Assembly: GCF_900101495.1 (NCBI RefSeq)
Contig: NZ_FMUS01000004.1
Span: forward strand, 62,001-126,000
Direction: 5' to 3'
Origin: Alkaliphilus peptidifermentans DSM 18978
GTDB lineage: Bacteria > Bacillota > Clostridia > Peptostreptococcales > Natronincolaceae
DNA length: 64,000 nt
A program made the translations under genes and the position numbers. This document shows positions 28,629-36,913 of the stretch, piece after piece. Position 1 is the stretch's first letter. Every line of letters begins with the position of its first letter. Under the pieces are notes generated by a model. That model searched no databases and was not told the origin of the DNA. It saw only the letters and a program-made list of their open reading frames with translations.

Positions 28629-28898
28629 TTACTGTACATAAATACTCAGGTTAGAAAAGAGCATTGTTGTAAAATTTATTATAATTGATAGTAACCATGG
28701 ACTGAAGATAACAACTGCGGCAAAAATTGCAACTATTTTAGGAATGAAGGCTAATGTAGCCTCCTGTATTTGGGTTGTTGCTTGAAATACACTTACAGCT
28801 AGTCCTACCAATAGACCAATCCCCAGCATAGGAGCTGACATAATTAAAATGGTATACATAGTCTGTTGTCCTAATTCGATTACCATTGCTTCATTCAT
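28629..28898 (-). CDS. fliQ: Flagellar export gate protein FliQ
   Basis: An 89-residue protein of two membrane hairpin helices, normal for FliQ. The signature region GLAVSVFQATTQIQEATLAF lies between the helices and forms the channel loop. It starts a few bases after fliP and precedes fliR. Four copies surround the FliP/FliR pore in the assembled export gate. Confidence 0.95.
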   Translation of the reverse strand: MNEAMVIELGQQTMYTILIMSAPMLGIGLLVGLAVSVFQATTQIQEATLAFIPKIVAIFAAVVIFSPWLLSIIINFTTMLFSNLSIYVQ

Positions 28899-28908
28899 AC
28901 TATCACCT

Positions 28909-29721
28909 CTAGTTAAATCCTGTAATTAAAGATCTAATAATTATATTCCATCCATCCACCATAATGAAAAGTAAAAGCTTGAAGGGGAGAGAAATCATAG
29001 CCGGCGGAAGCATCATCATCCCCATAGACATTAGTGTACTTGCAACAACCATATCAATAACAATGAATGGTACGAACAATATAAAGCCCAATTGAAATGC
29101 TGTTTTTAATTCACTAATAATAAAAGCAGGAATAAGTGTAGAGGTTGGTATGTCATCTAGAGACTCTGGCACATCATTATTGGCTATTTCCATAAAAAGT
29201 GCTAAATCCTTTTCTCTAGTCTGCCTAAACATAAATTCTCTTAATGGTTTTAATGCGTTTTCTATTGCCTCACTATCTGAAATTTCTTCTGCAATATATG
29301 GTTGAATTGCATTTTCATTTATTTCTGCTGCAATAGGTGCCATTATAAAAAAAGTTAAAAACAATGCCAGTCCAATCAAAACTTGCGTGGGAGGCGTTTG
29401 TTGTGTTGCTATAGCGTTTCTCAAAAATGAAAGTACAATAATAATTCTAGTAAATCCTGTCATCATTATAAGAATTGCTGGCGCCAATGATAAAATTGTA
29501 AGAAGAAATAGAATTTGAATAGAAGTTGCCACCTGCTGTGGTGTTTGAGCTTCTTCAATATTCAAACCAATTCTTGGAATTGGTATTCCTGGCTGAGCAT
29601 TTACCTGCCAGCTGGTTGATAAAAATATAGTAGCAACCAATAATACAAGGACTATATTCTTCAAATTTTTATGTTTTATTTTATTTATGTTTATCATTTT
29701 CATTGTAGTTATGCTCATCAC
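28909..29721 (-). CDS. fliP: Flagellar export gate protein FliP
   Basis: Up to 270 residues, including a cleavable N-terminal signal segment (IVLVLLVATIFLST ... VNAQPG). FliP forms the pentameric base of the export channel. The conserved motifs ILIMMTGFTRIIIVLSFLRNA, PPTQVLIGLALFLTFFIM and FQLGFILFVPFIVIDMVVAS are all present. The frame overlaps fliO by 41 nt. The GTG at 29721 and the ATG at 29718 lack a well-spaced ribosome-binding site. ATGs at 29703 and 29697, after AAGGTGATG, are alternatives, so the exact start is uncertain. Confidence 0.94.
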   Translation of the reverse strand: MMSITTMKMININKIKHKNLKNIVLVLLVATIFLSTSWQVNAQPGIPIPRIGLNIEEAQTPQQVATSIQILFLLTILSLAPAILIMMTGFTRIIIVLSFLRNAIATQQTPPTQVLIGLALFLTFFIMAPIAAEINENAIQPYIAEEISDSEAIENALKPLREFMFRQTREKDLALFMEIANNDVPESLDDIPTSTLIPAFIISELKTAFQLGFILFVPFIVIDMVVASTLMSMGMMMLPPAMISLPFKLLLFIMVDGWNIIIRSLITGFN

Positions 29722-30088
29722 CTTTTTTGAAGATAGGATTCATTATTAATGACTTTATTTTTTCTGAGTATATATTAGTTAAACCCGTCTTATCTGCATC
29801 ATCGTTTACTAAAATTGATTTATTGGAGTGCCATTCTTCAGCATCCAACACATCAATAACTTCTACATTTTTGCTCTGCATTGATAAAATATATACTTTT
29901 TTTTGGATCTGTATAATCGTTATATTTGCCTGTTGTCCTATAGGAACCCTTTCCAAAACTTTAACTGAAGAACTTTGAAAAAAAGCTCCTGACTTCTTAC
30001 CGATTAGTACAGTAGTGCCATAGGCCAGCAAAACTACAAATCCTACTGCCGAGATTAATACAAGCATCGTATATATTTGTTTAATCAT
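29681..30088 (-). CDS. fliO: Flagellar export accessory protein FliO
   Basis: A 135-residue protein with a single N-terminal membrane helix (about residues 7-27), followed by the cytosolic SH3-like strand pattern VKVLERVPIGQQANITIIQIQKKVYILSM. This is the pattern of FliO/FliZ (YlaE-like) proteins that help FliP assemble. The C-terminal tail is hydrophilic, and its coding region overlaps the start of fliP. It lies directly after cheY, as in Bacillus. Confidence 0.88.
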   Translation of the reverse strand: MIKQIYTMLVLISAVGFVVLLAYGTTVLIGKKSGAFFQSSSVKVLERVPIGQQANITIIQIQKKVYILSMQSKNVEVIDVLDAEEWHSNKSILVNDDADKTGLTNIYSEKIKSLIMNPIFKKGDEHNYNENDKHK

Positions 30089-30098
30089 TATAGCACCA

Positions 30099-30461
30099 TT
30101 ATCCTATAACCTTTTTCACAGCTTCAATAACACGATCAGCTTGGAATGGCTTTACTATAAAATCCTTTGCCCCAGCTTGAATTGCTTCTATAACCATTGC
30201 TTGCTGTCCCATTGCTGAACACATTATTACTTTCGCGTTAGGGTCAATTTTCTTAATTTCTTTAACAGCCTGTATACCATCAACTTCAGGCATGGTAATA
30301 TCCATTATTGTTAATAGTGGGTCTAATTCTTTAAACTTTTCTATTGCTTTTGCTCCATTTTCTGCTTCTCCAACAACATCAAAGCCATTTTTAGTAAGTA
30401 CATCCTTAATCATCATTCTCATGAATGCAGCATCATCAACTATTAAAATTCCGTTTGCCAT
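30099..30461 (-). CDS. cheY: Chemotaxis response regulator CheY
   Basis: A 120-residue single receiver domain. The acid pair is D9 and D10 in ILIVDDAAFM, the phospho-acceptor is D54 in TIMDITMPEVDG, the switch Ser is S82 in MCSAMGQ and the conserved lysine is K104 in FIVKPF. CheY-P binds FliM and FliY at the switch. It lies between fliY and fliO. It follows a 164-bp spacer that holds a likely promoter, so cheY and the export genes after it can be transcribed apart from the upstream part of the operon. The ribosome-binding site is GGGAGG. Confidence 0.97.
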   Translation of the reverse strand: MANGILIVDDAAFMRMMIKDVLTKNGFDVVGEAENGAKAIEKFKELDPLLTIMDITMPEVDGIQAVKEIKKIDPNAKVIMCSAMGQQAMVIEAIQAGAKDFIVKPFQADRVIEAVKKVIG

Positions 30462-30554
30462 TTATTATTCCTCCCTTAAAAATTGCTTTTTAACATTTTT
30501 AGTGGTAATTTGTTAACACCAAAAGACAAAATTAGATACAATCCTCTTAATGGT

Positions 30555-30583
30555 ATTATATAATTACTAAATAGTCAATTCAA
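30555..30583 (-). promoter_or_regulatory. Internal SigA-type promoter upstream of cheY
   Basis: On the minus strand -35 TTGAAT, 17-bp spacer, -10 TATAAT (perfect). The predicted transcription start is near 30548, leaving an 87-nt leader before cheY. The spacer between fliY and cheY is the longest one inside the fla/che cluster, which supports a real regulatory site. Confidence 0.65.
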
Positions 30584-30625
30584 TGTACTTAAATTGACAA
30601 ATTTCAAGAAGATTTAGCTAGTATT

Positions 30626-31753
30626 CTATATTTTGGCAAATCTTTTGGCCGAACTAACAATATCAGTTATTCTAATACCATAGTTTTCATCAATTACAAC
30701 AACTTCACCCTTTGCCACATATTGACCATTTACCAATATATCTAGAGGCTCACCTACCAGCTTATCTAGCTCTATAATGGTTCCTGGACCAAATTCAAGA
30801 ATTTCACTTATTCTTTTTACTGTTCTTCCCAGCTCAACAGTTACATTTAATGGTACATCTTGGATCAAGTCGATATTTTCTGGCATCCCTTTAGTAGTAG
30901 CTTGATCAAAGGATTGAAACTGCACTGGTTGAACGTTAACTGGCTGCTCACCTCTCGGTTGACTTTGAGGAGCTGTTCTATATGCTGCTTCATTAGTTGT
31001 CTGGTTAGGTCTTTCATATATCTTCTCCTCAACCTGAGAAATATTTATTGATATTTCATTAACATCTTCTATTTGATCATCAGCATAGTTATACATCAAT
31101 TTATTCACCATTTCCTTCGCAAAGTCTAGTGGTATTAACTGCATAATTTCACTGTCAATTAAATCTCCAATTACCATACTAAAGGATATACGTACAAACT
31201 TCATTGTAAATTCTGGGAATAGATCAATAAATTTGTCTGTAGACAAATCCATAGGAAATACTCTAGGAGGATATATATCTATTTTTTTAGAAAACATTTC
31301 AGATAATGATGTTGATGATGATCCTACCATTTGATTCATTGCTTCTCCAATTGCACTTAAGTGTATATCAGAAAGTGGTTCTTCAGAAGCTTGTCCACTA
31401 CCGCCCATCATTAAATCTGTTATTATTTTTACATCGCTATCCTTCATAACTAAAACATTTAAACCCTCTAAACCCTCTTTATATTGTACATCGACTGCAA
31501 CAAAAGGAATAGGATACTCCTCCATCAAATCCTCCAGAGCTAACAATGATACTTTTGGTGTTGTTATATTTACCCGATTACCAAGTAAGGTAGACAGGGT
31601 AGTGGCAGCTGTACCCATGCTAATATTGCCTATCTCTCCAATTGTATCTTTTTCATCATCAGTAAAGTCAAATTCATCCTCTTGGAAGCTAACATCGTCA
31701 CTAGCACCTCTAAGTAGAGCATCAATTTCTTCCTGAGATAGCATATCACTCAT
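30626..31753 (-). CDS. fliY: Flagellar switch phosphatase FliY (FliN-type)
   Basis: A 375-residue C-ring protein. The N-terminal peptide SQEEIDALLRGA is a CheY-P binding motif. The central CheC-like part (about 30-210) has two active-site helices, IGEIGNISMGTAATTL and IGEAMNQMVGSSSTSL. A Gln/Pro-rich linker (about 240-280) leads to the C-terminal FliN (SpoA) domain with LNVTVELGRTVKRISEILEF and GPGTIIELDKLVGEPLDILV. It replaces FliN in Firmicutes and dephosphorylates CheY-P at the switch. The start overlaps the fliM stop by 8 nt (ATGAGTGA). Confidence 0.96.
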   Translation of the reverse strand: MSDMLSQEEIDALLRGASDDVSFQEDEFDFTDDEKDTIGEIGNISMGTAATTLSTLLGNRVNITTPKVSLLALEDLMEEYPIPFVAVDVQYKEGLEGLNVLVMKDSDVKIITDLMMGGSGQASEEPLSDIHLSAIGEAMNQMVGSSSTSLSEMFSKKIDIYPPRVFPMDLSTDKFIDLFPEFTMKFVRISFSMVIGDLIDSEIMQLIPLDFAKEMVNKLMYNYADDQIEDVNEISINISQVEEKIYERPNQTTNEAAYRTAPQSQPRGEQPVNVQPVQFQSFDQATTKGMPENIDLIQDVPLNVTVELGRTVKRISEILEFGPGTIIELDKLVGEPLDILVNGQYVAKGEVVVIDENYGIRITDIVSSAKRFAKI

Positions 31754-32741
31754 CTAGTTCATCTCCTTTCCTGTCAATTCGGGTAACTCGAACTGATAGT
31801 TTATTTTTCACAGTTCCAGGTATCCCATAATATTTTTGCTTGTTACTAACACAAATCTCCAATTCATCATTCACTAATGAATCCAGCATTATTACATCGC
31901 CTCTTTGAAGCTCAAGGAAGTCCTTTACAGTTATACGTGTTTTTCCTAATAGAACATTAATACCAATTTTACTCTTTTCTACACGTTTCTTTAGGGTTTC
32001 CTTATCTTCACCAGTAACAGTTTTACTTATATTTGAAAACCAAAACTTGGTGCTAAGCTTTTCAATTATAGGTTCTATAACAATATGAGGAATACATATG
32101 TTCATCATACCTTCAATTTCACCTATTTTAAGGCTTAAGGTAACTAATGCTACAGTTTCATTCGGCGAAACGATTTGAACAAATTGGGAATTATTTTCTA
32201 TTTTTTCAAGCTTTGGTTCTAGCTCTATTACGTTTTCCCAAGGGTCCACCATTAAATCAAGTATTTGCTTTTGTAATTTTCTAACCAAAGTCATTTCAAT
32301 TTCTGTGAAATTACGTTTTTCTTCCATTTCTTTACCATTTCCGCCTAAAATTCTATCTATAAAGGTAAAGACTATAGAAGGTGATATCTCCAGTACTATT
32401 TGTCCTGAAAGTGGTGCAAAATTAACCACAGAAAGAACAGCAGGATTAACAATAGAGTTGCTAAATTCATAGTATGACAGCTCTTCAACCGACAATACTT
32501 CTGCGTGAATATAACTTCTTAAATACCCCGATAAAAAAGTGTTTAATATTCTAGAAAAATTATCGTGTATTATATGCAGAGTCCTTAATTGATCTTTTGC
32601 TAGCTTTTTAGGACTTTTAAAATCATAAGGCCTTATCTTTTTTTCCTGTTTTTCTTCCCTGATTTCATCTGCATCAACTTCCCCACTATTTAGTGCTTTT
32701 AGAAGGGCATCTATTTCGTTTTGGGACATTACATCTGACAC
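31746..32741 (-). CDS. fliM: Flagellar motor switch protein FliM
   Basis: A 331-residue C-ring protein that receives CheY-P and sets rotation direction. The N-terminal CheY-P binding motif is SQNEIDALLKAL. The middle domain carries FSRILNTFLSGYLRS and IDRILGGNGKEM (the GGxG loop for FliG contact). The C-terminal SpoA domain runs from about 255 with FLELQRGDVIMLDSLVNDEL. The start is a GTG at 32741, 6 nt after GGGGGTGA. An ATG four codons later is a less likely alternative. It overlaps fliY by 8 nt. Confidence 0.95.
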   Translation of the reverse strand: MSDVMSQNEIDALLKALNSGEVDADEIREEKQEKKIRPYDFKSPKKLAKDQLRTLHIIHDNFSRILNTFLSGYLRSYIHAEVLSVEELSYYEFSNSIVNPAVLSVVNFAPLSGQIVLEISPSIVFTFIDRILGGNGKEMEEKRNFTEIEMTLVRKLQKQILDLMVDPWENVIELEPKLEKIENNSQFVQIVSPNETVALVTLSLKIGEIEGMMNICIPHIVIEPIIEKLSTKFWFSNISKTVTGEDKETLKKRVEKSKIGINVLLGKTRITVKDFLELQRGDVIMLDSLVNDELEICVSNKQKYYGIPGTVKNKLSVRVTRIDRKGDELDE

Positions 32742-32752
32742 GACTTCACCCC

Positions 32753-33169
32753 CTATTGGATTATGTAGTCGATAAAATATATGTTAGTTATTTCATCTGC
32801 TTCAACTATTTTAGATATAATTACTTTTATCTCAGTACGAAGATTTTCTTGTCCTTCTGCTGTTAATAACTCATCTGGTTTTTTTGTAATTAAGTTTTTA
32901 ATTATTTGGTCTCTTATTTCGGCATTTTTTTCTTGGAATGTATCTATCAGCTTCTTGTTTGTTGTCTCAACTACAATTGAGCTCTTGAAATATGTTCTGA
33001 CATTACTTAAATTTGCAGTGAAATCGCCTAATGGATATTCATAGGTCTTAACGCTTTGAACTGCATTTGTATTATTTCTCATAACTAAAAAGTAGAATGC
33101 AGAACCAAAAAACACACCGGATAAAAGAAAACCAATAATCCCATATAAAATAATCTTTTTTGTATTCAT
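32753..33169 (-). CDS. fliL: Flagellar basal-body protein FliL
   Basis: A 138-residue membrane protein with an N-terminal cytosolic stub, one membrane helix (about residues 7-29), and an extracytoplasmic domain with YPLGDFTANLSN and the C-terminal helix. FliL rings surround and stabilise stator units. The gene lies between motB and fliM, 1 nt after the motB stop. Length and layout are normal for Firmicutes. Confidence 0.92.
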   Translation of the reverse strand: MNTKKIILYGIIGFLLSGVFFGSAFYFLVMRNNTNAVQSVKTYEYPLGDFTANLSNVRTYFKSSIVVETTNKKLIDTFQEKNAEIRDQIIKNLITKKPDELLTAEGQENLRTEIKVIISKIVEADEITNIYFIDYIIQ

Positions 33170-33170
33170 C

Positions 33171-33887
33171 TTAGTCCTCCATCATCGATTCTTGTGGTAA
33201 TGATATTGCCAATTCCGATTTCAAAATAACAATATCTACACGTCGATTCTTAGCTTTATTTTCTAAGGTATCATTAGGTGCAACAGGATGAAATTCGCCA
33301 TAGCCTGAGGCTGAAAATCGTCTAGGCTCCAAGTCAACTTCTTCTATCAAGTATCTTACGACATTGGCGGCTCTTGCAACGGATAATTCCCAGTTGGTCT
33401 CATATCTTGAGCTGGATCTTAGTGGGTCTGTATCTGTATGTCCTTCTACCCTTACATACTTTGTAATCAACTCTGGCTCCACTAAGAAGGTGGCCAAATA
33501 ATTGAGAATTTCCTTTGAAGTACCCTTTAATTCTGCACTACCAGAATCAAACAACACATTATCTTGGAAGCGTAATACTAAGCCCCTTACCTCCAGAGTA
33601 ACCAGAACATCTGCCTCCAGATTATTTTCCACTAAAAAGTCCTCTAGCTTTTCCTTAAGCTTTCTGAAATCCTCCAGCTCTTCCTTCTGATCAGTTGTTA
33701 AATCATCCTGCAATGCCTCAGAAATATATTCACTTAATTCTATTGTATTCCCATCATCCAGAATGCCTATTGAGCCTTGGAATGATCGAATCATTGCTTC
33801 AAACTTTTTAGCATCAATTTCTGAAAAGGAAAACAATAATACAAAGAAGCAAAGTAAAAGTGTTACCATGTCTCCATATGTGGTCAT
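33171..33887 (-). CDS. motB: Flagellar stator protein MotB (5' end displaced by an apparent frameshift)
   Basis: MotB anchors the stator to peptidoglycan and carries the proton-binding Asp. The open frame begins at an internal ATG, MTTYGDMVTLLLCFFVLLFS, where the Asp is the key ion-binding residue and the helix is the single membrane segment. The C-terminal OmpA-like domain contains VRVEGHTDTDPL and LSVARAANVVRYL. The usual cytosolic N-terminus (MARRR ... APEW) is encoded just upstream, but in another frame. An A7 tract at 33903-33909 lies between, and one extra A would restore a 255-residue MotB. As written, translation would have to restart at the ATG, which overlaps the TGA of the short upstream frame (ATGA). 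Either a sequencing error, transcriptional slippage or reinitiation explains this. Confidence 0.9.
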   Translation of the reverse strand: MTTYGDMVTLLLCFFVLLFSFSEIDAKKFEAMIRSFQGSIGILDDGNTIELSEYISEALQDDLTTDQKEELEDFRKLKEKLEDFLVENNLEADVLVTLEVRGLVLRFQDNVLFDSGSAELKGTSKEILNYLATFLVEPELITKYVRVEGHTDTDPLRSSSRYETNWELSVARAANVVRYLIEEVDLEPRRFSASGYGEFHPVAPNDTLENKAKNRRVDIVILKSELAISLPQESMMED

Positions 33888-33937
33888 CCACTCGGGAGCA
33901 CCTTTTTTTCCTCTTCACTTATTCGCCTTCTAGCCAT
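33884..33937 (-). other. Displaced 5' segment of motB (17-codon frame with A7 tract)
   Basis: The ATG at 33935-33937 overlaps the motA stop (ATGGCTAG), as expected for the true motB start. Its frame reads MARRRISEEEKK, typical of MotB N-termini. After the A7 tract it continues VLPSG and stops at the TGA at 33884-33886. Adding one A at the tract gives GAPEWMTTYGD, the canonical MotB sequence. This is therefore the natural 5' end of motB, separated by an apparent single-base deletion. Confidence 0.85.
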
Positions 33938-34721
33938 TTGCTTCCACGCCTTCCTCTTTAACTTGGGCTACTTCTCTACTCTTAGGCGGTAAGAATGCTT
34001 TTAACTTTTCTTCAATGATCCTTGGATTTTCTCCGGCTTGAATCGAAAGAAGTCCTTCAACCATTATTTCTTTACGCATTATTTCTTCACGGCTTCTTAG
34101 CTTTAGCTTATTGGCAATCGGTAAAAATATTAGGTTTGCCAGCAATGACCCGTAAAAGGTTGTAATTAAAGCAACTGCCATACTTGGTCCAATGGTTGAT
34201 GGGTCATCTAGGCGCTTTAGCATATTTATTAGACCTATTAATGTTCCTATCATCCCAAAGGCTGGAGAAAAGCTTCCCATTGATTCAAATATACTCTGTC
34301 CATTTTTATGTCTTTCTTCCACAAAGGCTAGTTCAGTTTCAAGAAGGTTTCTAACCAGATCTGGATCAGTACCATCAACAATTAGCATTATTCCTTTTTG
34401 AAGGAAATGGTCATCTATTGCTTCAGATGCTTCTTCAAGGGCAAGCAACCCTTCTTTTCTGGCAACATTAGCTAGTCCTATTATTTTTTGAATTATTTCA
34501 CTCGGTTCAATTTCTTTATTAGAAAATGCCTTTGAAACAATTCTCATTGCTTCCGTAACCTTAGCAAGTGGATATGCTACAAAGGTTGCTGCTATGGTAC
34601 CACCAAGTACAATAAAGATAGATGCTAGGTTATAATAAGTAATCAAATCTCCATCCACCAAAATCCCCATAATGATAAAGGCCATACCGATTAAAATACC
34701 AATAATAGTTGCTATATCCAA
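33930..34721 (-). CDS. motA: Flagellar stator protein MotA
   Basis: A 263-residue membrane protein with four membrane helices. Five copies surround two MotB and convert ion flow to torque. Helices 1-2 are at about 3-25 and 32-50, and the long cytosolic loop has the charged residues that contact FliG (EEASEAIDDHFLQKG and VEERHKNGQ). Helices 3-4 are at about 150-170 and 180-205 with GTLIGLINMLKRLDDPSTIG. The stop overlaps the motB start. The ion is probably H+ as for MotAB, but Na+ is possible and cannot be settled by eye. Confidence 0.95.
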   Translation of the reverse strand: MDIATIIGILIGMAFIIMGILVDGDLITYYNLASIFIVLGGTIAATFVAYPLAKVTEAMRIVSKAFSNKEIEPSEIIQKIIGLANVARKEGLLALEEASEAIDDHFLQKGIMLIVDGTDPDLVRNLLETELAFVEERHKNGQSIFESMGSFSPAFGMIGTLIGLINMLKRLDDPSTIGPSMAVALITTFYGSLLANLIFLPIANKLKLRSREEIMRKEIMVEGLLSIQAGENPRIIEEKLKAFLPPKSREVAQVKEEGVEANG

Positions 34722-34745
34722 GTCGTCACCTCATTTCTGCGTTCT

Positions 34746-34949
34746 TTAAATATTTTTTTGAAGACCTAAATAAATTTTTTGTTTATACTCAATAACTAAA
34801 TCGATAACTTCATCAGCGCTATTTTGAACCACCATCTTTGTTCCATTGGTTAACTTTATAATAGTATCTGGTGTTTCCTCCACCATTTCTATTAGCTCTG
34901 CATTAATAACAATTGTTGCCGACTGATTTAATCTTTTTAATTTAATCAT
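34746..34949 (-). CDS. flbD: FlbD family flagellar protein
   Basis: A 67-residue protein with the family pattern MIKLKRLNQSATIVINAELI ... EETPDTIIKLTNGTKMVV. FlbD is a small protein always found between flgE and motA in Firmicutes and spirochaetes; its role in assembly is not well defined. The frame is open 13 codons upstream, but the ATG at 34947-34949 follows AAGGAAG and matches the family's N-terminus. A strong hairpin separates it from flgE. Confidence 0.92.
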   Translation of the reverse strand: MIKLKRLNQSATIVINAELIEMVEETPDTIIKLTNGTKMVVQNSADEVIDLVIEYKQKIYLGLQKNI

Positions 34950-34968
34950 ATCAATCTTCCTTTTTATT

Positions 34969-34994
34969 CCCCGGGTACATAAATGCACCCGGGG
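34969..34994 (-). other. GC-rich stem-loop between flgE and flbD
   Basis: CCCCGGGT, a 10-nt loop, then ACCCGGGG form a perfect 8-bp stem, much more GC-rich than its surroundings. It begins 16 nt after the flgE stop. The sequence after it (AATAAAAAGG) has no T-run, so it is not a terminator. It may protect the 3' end of the flgE part of the mRNA or mark an RNA cleavage site, giving more hook protein than stator protein. Confidence 0.6.
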
Positions 34995-35010
34995 TAATAT
35001 TTACTTTTTA

Positions 35011-36411
35011 CTACCTCTTCATATTAACAACTTCTTGAAGCATTTCATCACTTGTTGTTATAATTCTAGAGTTGGCCTGGAATCCACGTTGTGTGGTAAT
35101 CATATTGGTGAACTCTCTAGAAAGGTCTACATTGGACATTTCTAATGCACCTGCATTTAGACTTCCAAAACCACCTGCCCCTGCAACTCCTACAATGGCT
35201 TGTCCTGAGTTGGAGGTTGTTCTGTATAGGTTAGATCCAGTCTTCTCCAAGCCGGCAGGATTTTTAAAATTAGCCAGGGCAAGTTGTCCTAAAGTTCTTC
35301 TTTGTCCATTATCGAAAATTCCATAGATTTCGCCTGAATCGGAAATCGTGAAGTCCTCCAGGGTTCCCTGTTTGTAGCCGTCTTGCTTGTTTAAAGATAC
35401 TGTAGACTTATTGGCGAACATAGTTAGCTTGTTTAAATCAACCTCAAAAGTAAAGCTACCGGCACCATTGGTTATTGTTTGGTCAACTGTTAAATCAATT
35501 GTAGAAGGTGAAGTTGATGCTAATTTACCATTAGTATTAAATTCTAATACTGGTGAAGTTCCTCCAAGCTCAGTTGAACCTACAGGGTACATGCTTCCAT
35601 TTTTGTTAACATAAAAAGATTCAACTTGATACTTATTATCATCTGTTTTAATAAATGCTAGCTTTATGTTATGAATTCCACCCAAATTATCATAAACCTC
35701 AAATGTAGTTTCTCTAGCTATTGCCTCTTCAAAGTCTGGATTAACTTCATAAACAACACCTGTTCCACTTGAGTGAGTTTTTTGTATGTAAACGAAATCA
35801 CTATTATCTCCAGGGGCAGGATTATTATAAATGCCAGTTGCAACTGTACCACCTGCAGTATTTACTTTTGTCTCACTATTTAAATTTCCTTCAAACCAAG
35901 AATTCTCTGTTACCTTTGCATCAAAGGTGTTAGCCTTAGAAATTTGAAGTCCCTCAAGGCTAGATTTTAATACTCCATTTTCATCCGCCATATATCCTAA
36001 TATTCTTAAACCATCGGCTGTAACAAGGTTGCCGGCTTCATCCAGTGCAAACATACCAGCTCTTGTATAGCTTCTATTAAGAAAGTTAGCATCATCTGAT
36101 ACAATAAAGAATCCATCGCCATTTACCATTAAGTCGGTATTATAGTCTGTTCTTTCAACTGCTCCTTGAACATGGAAGGTATCCATAGAAGCAACATTAA
36201 TACCCAAGCCTATTTGCTGAGGATTTGTACCTCCTCTTCCTCCCTGTGGTGAGCCTGCTCCCCTAACAGTTTGGCTGAAAACCTCCTGAAAGGTTACCCT
36301 TGAACCCTTAAAGCCAACTGTATTTACATTGGCTATGTTATTACCGATAACGTCCATACGGGTCTGATGTGCCCTTAAACCCGATACAGCCGAAAACATT
36401 GATCTCATCAT
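35011..36411 (-). CDS. flgE: Flagellar hook protein FlgE
   Basis: A 466-residue secreted structural protein of the hook. The N-terminal D0 helix MFSAVSGLRAHQTRMDVIGNNIANVNTVGFKGSRVTFQ is shown here only by its start (MFSAVSGL) and the motif NNIANVNTVGFK. The C-terminal D0 helix has VDLSREFTNMITTQRGFQAN. The middle D1/D2 region is variable, with the FlaE-like part around 170-350. It has no signal peptide, as expected for a type III export substrate. The gene starts after AGGAGGTC. The length is typical for clostridial hooks. Confidence 0.95.
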   Translation of the reverse strand: MMRSMFSAVSGLRAHQTRMDVIGNNIANVNTVGFKGSRVTFQEVFSQTVRGAGSPQGGRGGTNPQQIGLGINVASMDTFHVQGAVERTDYNTDLMVNGDGFFIVSDDANFLNRSYTRAGMFALDEAGNLVTADGLRILGYMADENGVLKSSLEGLQISKANTFDAKVTENSWFEGNLNSETKVNTAGGTVATGIYNNPAPGDNSDFVYIQKTHSSGTGVVYEVNPDFEEAIARETTFEVYDNLGGIHNIKLAFIKTDDNKYQVESFYVNKNGSMYPVGSTELGGTSPVLEFNTNGKLASTSPSTIDLTVDQTITNGAGSFTFEVDLNKLTMFANKSTVSLNKQDGYKQGTLEDFTISDSGEIYGIFDNGQRRTLGQLALANFKNPAGLEKTGSNLYRTTSNSGQAIVGVAGAGGFGSLNAGALEMSNVDLSREFTNMITTQRGFQANSRIITTSDEMLQEVVNMKR

Positions 36412-36493
36412 AACTTATTCGACCTCCTATAATTTTGTGGTACTCCGCCTCATCAATCGGTCAGAAGCGGTAAGCCTCCATAGTTGGTCCGGC

Positions 36494-36871
36494 TTAGACT
36501 ATTACAGCACCATCAATATTTGTAAAAACACTTTCCTTTAACTGCTCATCAACTGCTGCAGTAATGACGGTTTTATTTGTTACACTTGCTACAAATACTC
36601 TATTATCCATCATTATAAGGGTTTCCTTAATACCTTTTTCAGAAGCTATATCCAAAGCTTGATTAAGCCTTGTCATATCATTTCCACTTAATTGAATATT
36701 TCTCTTTTCCAGCCTATCCATTGCATGCTTTGAAAATTTCAATTCCTTACTTTGATGTATTTGCTTCTGCAAAATTGTATCAAAGCTGTGGTTCTTTTGA
36801 ATTTGATTATTAAGCTGTTGAACTCTTGGTTGCTGCAAGGAGCTTTGTTTAATCTTCATATTGTCATACAT
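36494..36871 (-). CDS. Flagellar operon protein, TIGR02530 family
   Basis: A 125-residue protein with the family core FSKHAMDRLEKRNIQLSG ... LNQALDIASEKGIKETLIMMDNRVFVASVTNKTVITA. It is found between flgD and flgE in many Firmicutes and has no signal or membrane segment. The N-terminal part is Gln/Asn-rich and likely flexible. Some relatives have been proposed to work with FlgD or FliK in hook assembly; the function is unproven. It is followed by an 82-bp spacer before flgE that contains a 7-bp stem (36445-36470). Confidence 0.88.
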   Translation of the reverse strand: MYDNMKIKQSSLQQPRVQQLNNQIQKNHSFDTILQKQIHQSKELKFSKHAMDRLEKRNIQLSGNDMTRLNQALDIASEKGIKETLIMMDNRVFVASVTNKTVITAAVDEQLKESVFTNIDGAVIV

Positions 36872-36913
36872 TCTACAACACCTCCTATGACAATCCTCAA
36901 TTGAAACTAGAAA

